A stretch of 64,000 nucleotides of DNA from Gimesia maris (GTDB lineage: Bacteria > Planctomycetota > Planctomycetia > Planctomycetales > Planctomycetaceae): NCBI RefSeq assembly GCF_008298035.1, contig NZ_CP042910.1:3921001-3985000 (forward strand). The letters are read 5' to 3'. Made by a program: the position numbers and the translations under genes. Shown here piece by piece: positions 9,321-17,580 of this stretch. The stretch's first letter is position 1. Each line of letters opens with the position of its first letter. Below the pieces are notes generated by a model. The model had not been told where the DNA came from. It ran no database searches and saw nothing but the letters and a program-made list of their open reading frames with translations.

Positions 9321-10248
9321 TTAATTCTTCATGACTCTTCAACTCGAGCATACGATGATTCAGCAGCTTTCTCATCTCAGCCAGCGATTTCACTTTCTTC
9401 TGGAATGTCGCATAAACTTCATCCAGTTCAGAATAGTGCTTTTCACCCTGAGAGATACATCGATTCAGGTTCAACAGGCCCGGATTCACACCTTTCTTTA
9501 AATCTTCAACAATGGTATGACTGATCTCAGTGATATCATCACAGAGTTTATGAATGACACGGCGGTCATTCTCACGCTCTTCGATACTGAGATCGCAAGT
9601 GGAAACACTGGTGCCTTTTTTGCGGAGTGTCGATTCATCAACCAGGCGTCCAAATGGGCTCAGTTTTTCTTTCTCCTTTACGGTTTCAGCATCCAGAATT
9701 TTCATTGCATTTCTGGCCTTTTTGAAACCAGGTGAGATTTCCAGCGCCCGTGTGAAGCTGGAATGTGCCTGTGAATGATTTTTCATTTCCAGATACACAT
9801 TACCCAGATTGAAATAAGCATCGACCATTTGACCATTAATGACGATTGCCTGTTTATAGGCTGTAACCGCCATGCTCAACTGATTTAAACCCTTGTGAGC
9901 TATTCCCATGTTGTAAAATGCGTCTGCTGATTTTTTGTCTTTCTGAACGGCCTTTCTTAGTACGTCCAGCGCCGTTTTGTATTCACCCATACGGTTATAG
10001 ATGGCGCCCATATTGATATACGGTGAAGCATCCATGGGGGCCAGGCGAGTCATTTCCTCAAAATGCTTTATCGCCTCAGGGTATTGCTGTAACTGAAAGT
10101 AAGCTGTCGCAATGGAGACATGCGCCTTTTTTTCTGCTGGTTTGATACTCAGAATCCGCTCGTAAATCTCGATCGCTTTTACAATTTCTCGAGATTTCTG
10201 AAGAGTACGTGCCTGTTGATACAGTTCACTGATTTTTGAGTCACTCAA
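9298..10248 (-). CDS. Tetratricopeptide-repeat protein with C-terminal helical domain
   Basis: Soluble protein of 316 residues with no signal peptide or membrane helix. Residues 1-180 contain about five TPR units, recognisable by the recurring W/Y-x-x-L/G-x-x-Y and A-x-x-x-Y/F-x-x-A-L spacing (for example ASPYINMGAIYNRMGEY and VDAYFNLGNVYLEMKNH). Residues 190-316 are charged and probably helical, with no family I recognise. TPR arrays bind partner proteins; the partner is not evident. The 3' end overlaps comEC by 23 bp in convergent orientation. Confidence 0.85.
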   Translation of the reverse strand: MSDSKISELYQQARTLQKSREIVKAIEIYERILSIKPAEKKAHVSIATAYFQLQQYPEAIKHFEEMTRLAPMDASPYINMGAIYNRMGEYKTALDVLRKAVQKDKKSADAFYNMGIAHKGLNQLSMAVTAYKQAIVINGQMVDAYFNLGNVYLEMKNHSQAHSSFTRALEISPGFKKARNAMKILDAETVKEKEKLSPFGRLVDESTLRKKGTSVSTCDLSIEERENDRRVIHKLCDDITEISHTIVEDLKKGVNPGLLNLNRCISQGEKHYSELDEVYATFQKKVKSLAEMRKLLNHRMLELKSHEELINSIGRD

Positions 10249-10353
10249 CGCTGTGACCTCCTCAGGGCAGATGGCGGGAAAGATAACGCCGCTCTCTTCT
10301 GCAAAAATGTGCCCCGTATTTTGCAGTCAGAGGAGCAATAGAAATCCTCGTAA

Positions 10354-10581
10354 TTATTCATTCACCAGTGAGATCAGTTTGCTGCGAGATCCCTGATGAA
10401 ATTCAATCTTACCTTCTCGGCCTAACCACCCGACTGCCTGCATGACCAGATCACGGGGGGCTTCGATTTCACGCGACAGTTTACTCAGCGTCACAGGTTC
10501 ATGTTCACTTAAGTATTGCCAGACAACTCCTGCAACAACGCCGATGCTCTCAACCTGATGTGATTCAATTTCCGCTGACAT
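10354..10581 (-). CDS. Small winged-helix protein (DUF2582-like)
   Basis: A 75-residue cytoplasmic protein. It matches the short winged helix-turn-helix family DUF2582: VAGVVWQYLSEHEPVTLSKLSREIEAPRDLVMQAVGWLGREGKIEF, a helix followed by a helix-turn-helix and a wing. DNA binding is plausible but not shown for the family as far as I know. The start is the ATG at 10581, chosen because CAGGAG lies 7-8 nt upstream; a TTG at 10647 would add 22 residues that do not fit the family. It is transcribed towards the TPR gene but about 100 bp away. Confidence 0.75.
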   Translation of the reverse strand: MSAEIESHQVESIGVVAGVVWQYLSEHEPVTLSKLSREIEAPRDLVMQAVGWLGREGKIEFHQGSRSKLISLVNE

Positions 10582-10774
10582 CAAAATGCTCCTGAACGAT
10601 AAACCTGCAGTTTTCGGTAACAGTACGGTTGCGGCTTCCACTGCCAATACGTTGCATCGGTGTCATACCGTTGAATGCCAGTTAATAACTGTTTTGTCTC
10701 AGTATTATAATTCCGGTCGTCTTAAGTAAGCAATCATTGATTTTCGGAGTTTTGTTCATTCACAGGACTTAAAC

Positions 10775-11233
10775 TTAAACTATATCCAGATATCCGTCAA
10801 ATTCATTATCAAAAATATCCAGACTTAGAGAAATCGCTTCCAGATCTTTCAGAGAATTCTGTAAATCCTGGTCTGTTCCCTGATACAGGATAAATGCGGT
10901 GAACAGGCTGGTTTTCAAGACTCGCAGGAAGGCACTGTTGATCAATTCAGAACAGACAAATTCGAGATCGTAACCAGAACACTCCTTGCCAGCCAGTCTG
11001 ACATGAGCTTCATACACATCCAGTTCCTCATATTCTTCCTGAAAGACTTCCAGCGACTTTTTCAGTAATTCTTCTGCTGGAATATCAACCAGAAACAGAG
11101 AAATCATCCAGAACGAAGAGTCAGCTGCAGCGACACTGATTTGAATTTCTCCGTTTTTTTCATTTACTTCTTTTGTCAGTTCCCAATCATCAGGATATTC
11201 AAACGAAACGCCATACTCATTAAATAGTTTCAT
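10775..11233 (-). CDS. Hypothetical protein, PsbP/DUF1795-like fold suspected
   Basis: Acidic 152-residue cytoplasmic protein without signal peptide. The opening FNEYGVSFEYPDDWELTKEV resembles the start of PsbP/DUF1795-type domains (phi-x-YP-x-x-W), and the remaining alternation of strands and one long helix (EELLKKSLEVFQEEYEEL) fits such a fold. Function is unknown. It lies alone between the winged-helix gene and uvrA-like gene, both on the same strand but not tightly spaced. Confidence 0.6.
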   Translation of the reverse strand: MKLFNEYGVSFEYPDDWELTKEVNEKNGEIQISVAAADSSFWMISLFLVDIPAEELLKKSLEVFQEEYEELDVYEAHVRLAGKECSGYDLEFVCSELINSAFLRVLKTSLFTAFILYQGTDQDLQNSLKDLEAISLSLDIFDNEFDGYLDIV

Positions 11234-11371
11234 GATTCGTGCAGCTTAATTTTTCTTAAACAATCGGGGATCTTGACGGACATTCAGGTGGCTGTTGATA
11301 AACCTGAGATCAGTATAATGAATGTGTAGAGATTCTGCAGGAGTTACTTTCGGTTGACTTATGAAAAAAAC

Positions 11372-13915
11372 TCAATCGTCTACAGAATCGCCAATCAGTT
11401 CGTACAGCATTCTTCCCGTCGCTCCCCGCCGGTTGGCAGCAATCAATGCCGGTGGACCTTCATCGATGAGGTAACCTCCCGCATTACCAGCTTCAGGACC
11501 AAGGTCAATCAACCATTCCGCGGCACACATCACTTGAGGATGATGTTCTATCACCAGTACCGAATTTCCTGCATCGATCAATCTGTTTAATGTCTGCAGT
11601 AAGCACTCAATATCATGTGAATGCAACCCGCGTGTTGGTTCATCAAGAACAAACAGCGTCATGCCATTTAAGGGAGCGAACAGTTCTGAGGCGAGCCTGA
11701 GCCTCTGCGCTTCACCACCCGATAACAGATTAGCGGGCTGCCCCAGAGCCAGATATCCCAGGCCAAGATCCAGTAATACCTGCAGGATCCTTTTGATGCG
11801 AGGGATCGACTCAAAAAACTCGCCGGCTTCAGCAATAGACATTTCCAGAACGTCACTGACTGTTTTGCCTCGATAGGTAACCGATAAAGTCCCCCTGTTG
11901 AATCGTTTTGAATGACATTTTTCGCAGGGAAGAAATACGGGTGGGAGAAATTTCAGATCGATTCGTTTCACACCAGTCCCACGGCATGCTCCGCAACGGC
12001 CCTCAGCGGAATTAAAACTGAATCGTCGTGCCGTATAACCTCGCAGTCGTGCAGTTTTTGTTTTCGAAAACAGTTTTCGGACTTCGTCCCAGATACCACA
12101 ATACGTCGCGGGATTGGAACGCCCGTTCTTTCCCAAAGCAGATTGATCTATGATTTTAATCTGCTGCAGATATTCCACCCCCTGCAAAGAATCATACTGC
12201 AGAGCAGGATTCGGCCGTCGGTTCAATTCCGATTTGATAGCAGGAACCAGTGTTTCCATGATAAGAGAACTTTTTCCGGAGCCACTGACACCGGTAACAC
12301 AGACCAGCTGCTGCAGAGGAACTTTAACTGAGATCTCTTTCAGATTATTGGTTCGTGCTCCCGTAAGTTGTACAAACTGCTCATGGCTGGTTTTCGAGCG
12401 ATGGGCCTGTGGCGAATTCTGAAATCGGGCCGTTAAGCCTTGAGCGGTCATGGATTCCGGATGCTGAATGAATGCGTCATAGTCGCCGGAGAAAACAAGT
12501 TTTCCCCCTTCTGCACCGGCTTGCGGACCAATATCCACCAGATAATCTGCGGCTTTAATGACATCGTGATCATGCTCAACAACAATGATTGTATTCCCGG
12601 CCTGCTTCAGACGCTGTAAAATCCTCAGCAGTTTCTGAGTCTCATTCGCGTGCAAACCCGCCGTTGGTTCGTCCAGAATGTAGCAGGCACCTGTTGTCCC
12701 CGCTCCCAGACAGGCAGTCAGTCTGGCACGCTGTAATTCACCACCCGATAAAGTTTTGGAAGGACGTGATAACTGAATATAACCTAATCCGATCTCAGTC
12801 AGATACTCCAGTCTTTTTCGTATGGATGGCTCGATCTGATCTGCGATGACCTGGTCCTGGAGGCTCATTCCCTGAGCCTCCCCTGCCTTCCATTGATCAA
12901 GCCAGTTGATGATTTCGGGAGCGGTAAACTGTACGACCTGGTCAATTGACTGCTGGTTTAGCAGGATCGAGCGTCCATACTGACTGATGCGGGCGCCCTG
13001 GCAATCTGGACAAATCTGACCTGACTCAGATTCTGATGGTTCGATGATTCCCAGACCTTCACAGGTGGGACAGGCACCATGGGGACTGTTAAAGCTGAAT
13101 GTGACCGGTTCGGGATCGGGAAAACTGAGATTACATTCTCCACAGGCCAGGCGTGTACTCACATAACGGTCAGACCAGCCTGATTCAATCTGATGGCTGA
13201 TCAGACAGGTACCACCTCCCTGTTTTAAAGCGAGGTCTACCGATTCCTTCAGACGTGACTGGATTCCCTCTTTCACAATGATGCGATCAATCACGATTTC
13301 GATATCATGCGGAACATCTTCCGGTAATTCGTGCGGTTGAGTGATATCAATGACTGCCCCATCAATTCTGGCGCGAACAAACCCTTCCCTGGCAACCTGA
13401 TTTAACAGTGCAGAATGATTTCCTTTTCTGGCTGAGACAACCGGGGCCAGAATCATGACTTTTTTACGATCTTCGAGTGCCAGTACCAGATCGACGATTT
13501 GCTCTGGAGTCTGTTGATGCAATGCCCGGCCGCAATTCACACAATGAACGATTCCCAGTTTTGCATAGAGTAGTCGAAATAAATCGTACAACTCAGTCAG
13601 GGTTGCCAGTGTGCTGCGCTTTGACTGCACTCTTTGTGTCTGATCAAAACAGATGGTGGGGGGCAAACCCAGAATCTGGTCAACGGCAACCGGCTGGGCC
13701 TGGCTAAACAGTTGTCTGGTACCCGATGACAGGTTTTCCAGAAATCGCCGCTGACCTTCCTGATGCAGAGTGTCAAAGACCAGACTGCTCTTCCCGCTCC
13801 CGCTGACTCCAGTCACGATAGAGATCTGGTTATGAGGCAGATCGACATCGATATTTTTCAGATTATGACAGCGTGCGCCCCTGATTCGAATCATCTGAGT
13901 GTTCTGATATCGCAT
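11372..13915 (-). CDS. UvrA-family ABC ATPase lacking the insertion domain
   Basis: Cytoplasmic ABC protein of 847 residues related to excinuclease subunit A. The N-terminal half has Walker A GVSGSGKSSL, a UvrB-binding-like domain (about residues 145-225: ILAPVVSARKGNHSALL and HDIEIVIDRIIV), signature LSGGELQRARL and ILDEPTAGLH. The C-terminal half has GVSGSGKSSL, the NPATYCG motif, a zinc module with CGACRGTG and CEKCHS, signature LSGGEAQRLRL and VLDEPTRGLH. Directly after ACPTCEGLG it jumps to ICPDCQGAR, so the DNA-clamping insertion domain of about 110 residues normally found there is missing. This accounts for the length relative to standard UvrA (about 940). It could be a second, specialised UvrA or a UvrA-like resistance ATPase. 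Confidence 0.85.
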   Translation of the reverse strand: MRYQNTQMIRIRGARCHNLKNIDVDLPHNQISIVTGVSGSGKSSLVFDTLHQEGQRRFLENLSSGTRQLFSQAQPVAVDQILGLPPTICFDQTQRVQSKRSTLATLTELYDLFRLLYAKLGIVHCVNCGRALHQQTPEQIVDLVLALEDRKKVMILAPVVSARKGNHSALLNQVAREGFVRARIDGAVIDITQPHELPEDVPHDIEIVIDRIIVKEGIQSRLKESVDLALKQGGGTCLISHQIESGWSDRYVSTRLACGECNLSFPDPEPVTFSFNSPHGACPTCEGLGIIEPSESESGQICPDCQGARISQYGRSILLNQQSIDQVVQFTAPEIINWLDQWKAGEAQGMSLQDQVIADQIEPSIRKRLEYLTEIGLGYIQLSRPSKTLSGGELQRARLTACLGAGTTGACYILDEPTAGLHANETQKLLRILQRLKQAGNTIIVVEHDHDVIKAADYLVDIGPQAGAEGGKLVFSGDYDAFIQHPESMTAQGLTARFQNSPQAHRSKTSHEQFVQLTGARTNNLKEISVKVPLQQLVCVTGVSGSGKSSLIMETLVPAIKSELNRRPNPALQYDSLQGVEYLQQIKIIDQSALGKNGRSNPATYCGIWDEVRKLFSKTKTARLRGYTARRFSFNSAEGRCGACRGTGVKRIDLKFLPPVFLPCEKCHSKRFNRGTLSVTYRGKTVSDVLEMSIAEAGEFFESIPRIKRILQVLLDLGLGYLALGQPANLLSGGEAQRLRLASELFAPLNGMTLFVLDEPTRGLHSHDIECLLQTLNRLIDAGNSVLVIEHHPQVMCAAEWLIDLGPEAGNAGGYLIDEGPPALIAANRRGATGRMLYELIGDSVDD

Positions 13916-14063
13916 GGAGAGCCTTAGGGAGAAAGCGTAAATCAGCTGCTGAATACGGTGAAGTAAAATAATCGGGAATAGAATATCTGGAACGGGAATG
14001 CTATGATTCTACATCGTGAGGATTAAATTTAAAGATCACGTCAATCCGAGAGTCTGAATTACC

Positions 14064-14684
14064 ATGTCAATCATTCCCTGTTCATTTTTGTTTCGGCATT
14101 CAATCACGCTGCCGCAGATACAGGATATCCCCCGTAAGCGGGGGCGATTATTGAACCTCCCGGGGTCTGCACTGCTCCCCGATCTGACGTACGACAAGTC
14201 AAATAAATGGGGGGAACTCAAAGTCGCCTGGAATGCAGAAGGCCTGGCGATCAGCCTGCAGGTCAATCAAAAAAAACATCCAGTCACACCAGCAGAGTCG
14301 CTTGAGGTCTGGATCGATACCCGCGATACCAAGACAATCCATCGTGCCAGCCGCTACTGTCATTCTTTTGAATTTCAACCAGTGGGTCTTTCAGGGAAAC
14401 CGGTTTGTCTACAACAGACGGTTCATCGTGCCCAGGAAGATGCTCCCCGATGTGATCTGAAAAAGGTTGGTCTCTGGTCAAAGATCAGTAAAACAGGCTA
14501 CGCTCTGGACGTATGGCTGCCTGCTTCTGAACTCTATGGTTTCGATCCCGCTTCTTATCCACAGACAGGATTCTACTACAAAATCACAGATTCCGAACTG
14601 GGAGAGCAGTTCATGATTGTGGATCATGAGTTCCCTTTCGCCCAGGATCCAAGTTTGTGGGCGACATTAAGGTTTGAACAATAA
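14064..14684 (+). CDS. Carbohydrate-binding family 9-like domain protein
   Basis: Protein of 206 residues resembling CBM9-like domains, which are beta-sandwiches. Features are LTYDKSNKWGELKVAWNAEGLAISLQV, SLEVWIDTRDTKTIHRASRYCHSFEF, GYALDVWLPASELYGFDP and a C-terminal DPSLWATLRF. In this family such modules appear alone or in secreted enzymes; here no signal peptide is visible and the first 30 residues are poorly conserved-looking, so the true start might be downstream of 14064. Ligand and role are unknown. It is divergent from the uvrA-like gene (148 bp between starts). Confidence 0.65.
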   Translation: MSIIPCSFLFRHSITLPQIQDIPRKRGRLLNLPGSALLPDLTYDKSNKWGELKVAWNAEGLAISLQVNQKKHPVTPAESLEVWIDTRDTKTIHRASRYCHSFEFQPVGLSGKPVCLQQTVHRAQEDAPRCDLKKVGLWSKISKTGYALDVWLPASELYGFDPASYPQTGFYYKITDSELGEQFMIVDHEFPFAQDPSLWATLRFEQ

Positions 14685-14688
14685 AAAA

Positions 14689-14717
14689 CCGCGAGGAGCG
14701 GCAATCGCTCCTCACGG
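14689..14717 (-). terminator. Rho-independent terminator of the small membrane-protein gene
   Basis: Twelve-bp stem (14689-14700 with 14706-14717, one G-U pair on the minus strand) and a 5-nt loop, followed on the minus strand by six T (from plus-strand aaaaaa at 14683-14688). It sits 27 nt past the stop of the 14744-15022 gene and just after the convergent CBM9-like gene, which it may also serve. Confidence 0.8.
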
Positions 14718-14743
14718 TAATTGATTCTGCAAGTAGATCTGTT

Positions 14744-15022
14744 TTACGACCGTTTTTTAGGTAATGCAGCTGCGTAGAGCATTGTGACGGCACCAATTGA
14801 CATGAGGCTGAAAGCAGCCCAGTCAGGTGGGTTTAATTCTTCCTGCTGCTCTTCATTCAGCGTTGTCATCCCCAGAAATCCGCGAAATTCAGGCTCGCGT
14901 ACTGGTTCCGGTTCTTCTTCCACGGCTACTTTGTGGGTGAGAACCATCTTGTCGACAAATAAGAATGAAGTACCAGTCAGTAAGACGAATAAACCGGCAG
15001 CAAAAAATGAAGAGCGAAACAT
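14744..15022 (-). CDS. Small two-helix membrane protein, hypothetical
   Basis: A 92-residue protein with two predicted membrane helices (about residues 6-24 and 67-85). An acidic, Pro/Glu-rich segment between them (VEEEPEPVREPEFRG) probably faces outward or forms a loop. The C-terminus is basic (PKKRS), which suggests it stays in the cytoplasm. I do not recognise the family. It has its own terminator downstream at 14717-14689. Confidence 0.65.
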   Translation of the reverse strand: MFRSSFFAAGLFVLLTGTSFLFVDKMVLTHKVAVEEEPEPVREPEFRGFLGMTTLNEEQQEELNPPDWAAFSLMSIGAVTMLYAAALPKKRS

Positions 15023-15477
15023 GCGATGTCCCTGTCCTGTAGCTTACATCGATTTCTATTTCGCTTGCTCCTCCTGAGCGTAAGCCCTTGTCTCAAAGTA
15101 TCTTCCTGAAGTCATTTCAGGGCTGTGAATGCGAATCGACGACAATTTTGAATGTTTAACCTGCTATGGCAAGACACATAATCCATAGCGGGATCTAATC
15201 TTTCTTATCGGACCGTAGAGCGAAACTCTTGATTTTGCCGATAAAATTAAGTGTTTACACATATTTTTCGAGTCCGGTTATGCAGTTTTTAAGGATCATG
15301 TGTTTGTGCTGTACAAACTTCAGATTTGATTTAAATCTCGGTCTGACACAGTTTGTCAGTTCCCCTCCGCAAAAATCATGTCGGCGCCGGCTGGAGTTTT
15401 GGATGTACAGTCGCTAAATTAACTCTTTCGTATAGGAAATCACCTGAATCATCACGTTGATAAGTACAAATGAGGAA
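15023..15477. other. Gene-free stretch upstream of leuB
   Basis: Divergent intergenic region between the small membrane-protein gene and leuB. It has a short inverted repeat, cctgctatgg (15160-15169) with ccatagcggg (15183-15192). A weak promoter-like pair, TTTACA then GTTATG 17 nt later, lies near 15252-15280. No leader peptide rich in leucine codons that would point to attenuation is evident. Nothing else is recognised. Confidence 0.4.
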
Positions 15478-16557
15478 ATGATTGTGGAAGCGCGGATAAC
15501 ATTATTGCCCGGCGATGGAATTGGTCCCGAAATCGTAGCACAGGCCAAACGGGTTCTCGATACAATCGCACAGAAATATGATCATCAGTTTGAAACTCCC
15601 AGCTGTCCGATGGGTGGCAATGCCATTGATGAATTTGGCGACCCGCTTCCTGCTGAAACTCTGGAAACCTGCAAAGCATCCAATGCCATCCTGCTGGGAG
15701 CCGTGGGGGGACCCAAATGGGATGATCCTTCGGCCAAAACTCGTCCCGAAGCAGGGCTCCTCAAAATCCGTAAAGAACTGGGCCTGTTTGCGAACCTGCG
15801 TCCCATTAAACCTTACAGTGAGCTGCTCGATGCATCGCCTTTAAAGCGGGAAATCATAGAAGGAACCGATATTCTGTTCTTCCGAGAATTGACCGGTGGG
15901 ATTTACTTCGGCGAATCCGGCAGAATGGAACATCCAGACGGCGAAAAAGCATTCAGCGTCATGACCTACACCACGAAAGAGATTGCCCGCATTGTGAGAC
16001 TGGCAGCCGAAGCGGCTCGTAATCGTCGTGGTAAATTGACCTCGGTTGATAAAGCCAATGTGCTGGAAGTCTCACGACTCTGGCGTCAGGTCGCCGCTGA
16101 TGTAATCAAAAATGAATTTCCCGATATCGAGTACGAGGTGGTCCTCGTTGATGCGATGGCAATGCACCTGATTTCCCGCCCGTCGGATTTCGACGTCGTT
16201 GTCACAGGAAATATGTTTGGTGATATTCTGACTGACGAAGGTTCGATGCTGCCTGGCTCCCTGGGATTACTTCCCTCTGCTTCTTTAGGCGCTGATGGAC
16301 CGGGACTGTATGAACCAATTCATGGTTCTGCCCCGGATATCGCCGGGAAAGGGATCGCCAATCCCCTGGCGACAATTCTGGCAACAGCTATGCTGCTCAG
16401 GCATTCCTTAAACCTGGAAACAGAAGCGACTGCCGTCGAAGAAGCGGTCGCCCGGGTTCTGGCAGCCGGTCATCGTACTGCTGATATCGCTGCGGGAGGC
16501 AAGAGTATTTCCACAACAGAAATGGGTGACTGTGTCATTCAGGAACTTTCTTCCTGA
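15478..16557 (+). CDS. leuB: 3-isopropylmalate dehydrogenase
   Basis: Oxidises and decarboxylates (2R,3S)-3-isopropylmalate with NAD+ in leucine synthesis; cytoplasmic homodimer. The 359-residue chain shows the N-terminal [14 protein letters not shown], the substrate loop [11 protein letters not shown], the [18 protein letters not shown] helix, the metal-binding Asp region [19 protein letters not shown] and the cofactor motif [24 protein letters not shown]. Length is normal for the family. I place the start at ATG 15478; GTG at 15484 has a better-spaced GAGGA and TTG at 15457 is possible, so the first residues are uncertain. Other leu genes are not adjacent. Confidence 0.96.
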   Translation: MIVEARITLLPGDGIGPEIVAQAKRVLDTIAQKYDHQFETPSCPMGGNAIDEFGDPLPAETLETCKASNAILLGAVGGPKWDDPSAKTRPEAGLLKIRKELGLFANLRPIKPYSELLDASPLKREIIEGTDILFFRELTGGIYFGESGRMEHPDGEKAFSVMTYTTKEIARIVRLAAEAARNRRGKLTSVDKANVLEVSRLWRQVAADVIKNEFPDIEYEVVLVDAMAMHLISRPSDFDVVVTGNMFGDILTDEGSMLPGSLGLLPSASLGADGPGLYEPIHGSAPDIAGKGIANPLATILATAMLLRHSLNLETEATAVEEAVARVLAAGHRTADIAAGGKSISTTEMGDCVIQELSS

Positions 16558-16581
16558 ATCGTTGCCTGAATTCAATAGATA

Positions 16582-16619
16582 AAAAGCGGCGGAGAATCAA
16601 TCAGTTCTCCGCCGCTTTT
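16582..16619. terminator. Strong bidirectional terminator between leuB and the long minus-strand gene run
   Basis: Perfect 15-bp inverted repeat (16582-16596 and 16605-16619) with GC-rich core gcggcggagaa, an 8-nt loop, and A-run/T-run flanks, giving a U-tract on both strands. It can end leuB transcription rightward and the long minus-strand gene run leftward. Confidence 0.92.
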
Positions 16620-16639
16620 ATTTTATAGACAGTTTGAGT

Positions 16640-17542
16640 TTAAACATCACATAGCAGGACTGCCTGCTGTAAGCCCTCGTAAGGGTCGCGCGTGGGAATA
16701 AATTCCTGCCCGACATAGCCTTTGTAGCCGATCTCCTGTAATGCCTGCATGATTGCGGGATAGTTGATTTCCTGCTTCTGATCCAGTTCACCTCGCCCGG
16801 GATTACCGGCTGTGTGGACGTGACCGATATAATCTTTATGCTCGCGGATGCGTCGAATGACGTCCCCATCCATAATTTGCACATGATAGATGTCAAACAG
16901 GAGTTTCATCCGATCAGAGCCGACCTGCTTGATGATATCAATGCAGTACTCGGTATGGTCTCCCTGGTAACCGGGATGCCCTTTCATCGGATGGCTGGCA
17001 TCACGGGAATTAAGCATTTCCAGGCAGAGGTTCACATTGTTCTTCTCCGCGTAGCCGATGATCTTTTTGAAACCGGCAACGCAGTTTTTCACCCCGGTCT
17101 CATCATCGATGCCGTCACGCATTCCGGTAAAAGTGATGACATTTTTTACCCCGCCGGCAGCACACTCATCGATCCGTTTACGTAAAATCTGAATGCATTC
17201 ATCCCAATGGGCCGGGTTATTAAAACCGGATTTAAAACCATGGCTGGATGCGATCGCACAGGTTAAACCGTATTTTTTCAGGGTGTCCCAGTTCTCTGCA
17301 GGTGTCAGTTCGACGCTTTTAATTCCCAGCTGACTGGCAATCTGCGCGGTTTTTTCAATATCCCAGTACTTTTTGAAACACCAGTGCACGACTGATTGAT
17401 TAATATTTCCCTTCAGCGGCTGAGGCGAAACCTGCGGTTGCTTTTCGCCGGCGGTTGACTGCTGTAAATCCAGCCCGAGCGCGGAAGCAGCTAAAATACT
17501 TGATGACTGTAACAGTCTTCTTCGACTTACTTTAGATTCCAT
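16640..17542 (-). CDS. Tat-exported sugar phosphate isomerase/epimerase-like protein (hydroxypyruvate isomerase type)
   Basis: A 300-residue TIM-barrel protein of the AP_endonuc_2 family. The N-terminus has a twin-arginine signal (SRRRLLQSSS then ASALGL), so the protein is probably exported folded. The barrel shows likely metal ligands: the Glu in NLCLEMLNSRD, Asp/His in LLFDIYHVQIMDGD, the His in IGHVHTAGNPGRGELD, and the Glu in GYVGQEFIP. This pattern matches hydroxypyruvate isomerase (Hyi)-like enzymes. The start at 17542 is supported by GGAG upstream; TTG 17566 is an alternative. It is the last gene of the long co-directional run, 38 nt after the permease gene and just before the terminator. 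The real substrate is unknown. Confidence 0.85.
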   Translation of the reverse strand: MESKVSRRRLLQSSSILAASALGLDLQQSTAGEKQPQVSPQPLKGNINQSVVHWCFKKYWDIEKTAQIASQLGIKSVELTPAENWDTLKKYGLTCAIASSHGFKSGFNNPAHWDECIQILRKRIDECAAGGVKNVITFTGMRDGIDDETGVKNCVAGFKKIIGYAEKNNVNLCLEMLNSRDASHPMKGHPGYQGDHTEYCIDIIKQVGSDRMKLLFDIYHVQIMDGDVIRRIREHKDYIGHVHTAGNPGRGELDQKQEINYPAIMQALQEIGYKGYVGQEFIPTRDPYEGLQQAVLLCDV

Positions 17543-17580
17543 TGCAACTCCAGTGCTCTGCACCAATTCAATGCCCCCGC

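Noticed and set aside
10299..10326. Inverted repeat ctgcaaaa/ttttgcag downstream of the winged-helix gene
   Set aside because: Arms of 8 bp with no T-run on the relevant strand; could be chance in an AT-rich spacer.
15229..15417. Possible leader peptide of leuB
   Set aside because: It is not enriched for leucine codons, has no attenuator hairpin pair, and ends too far from leuB.
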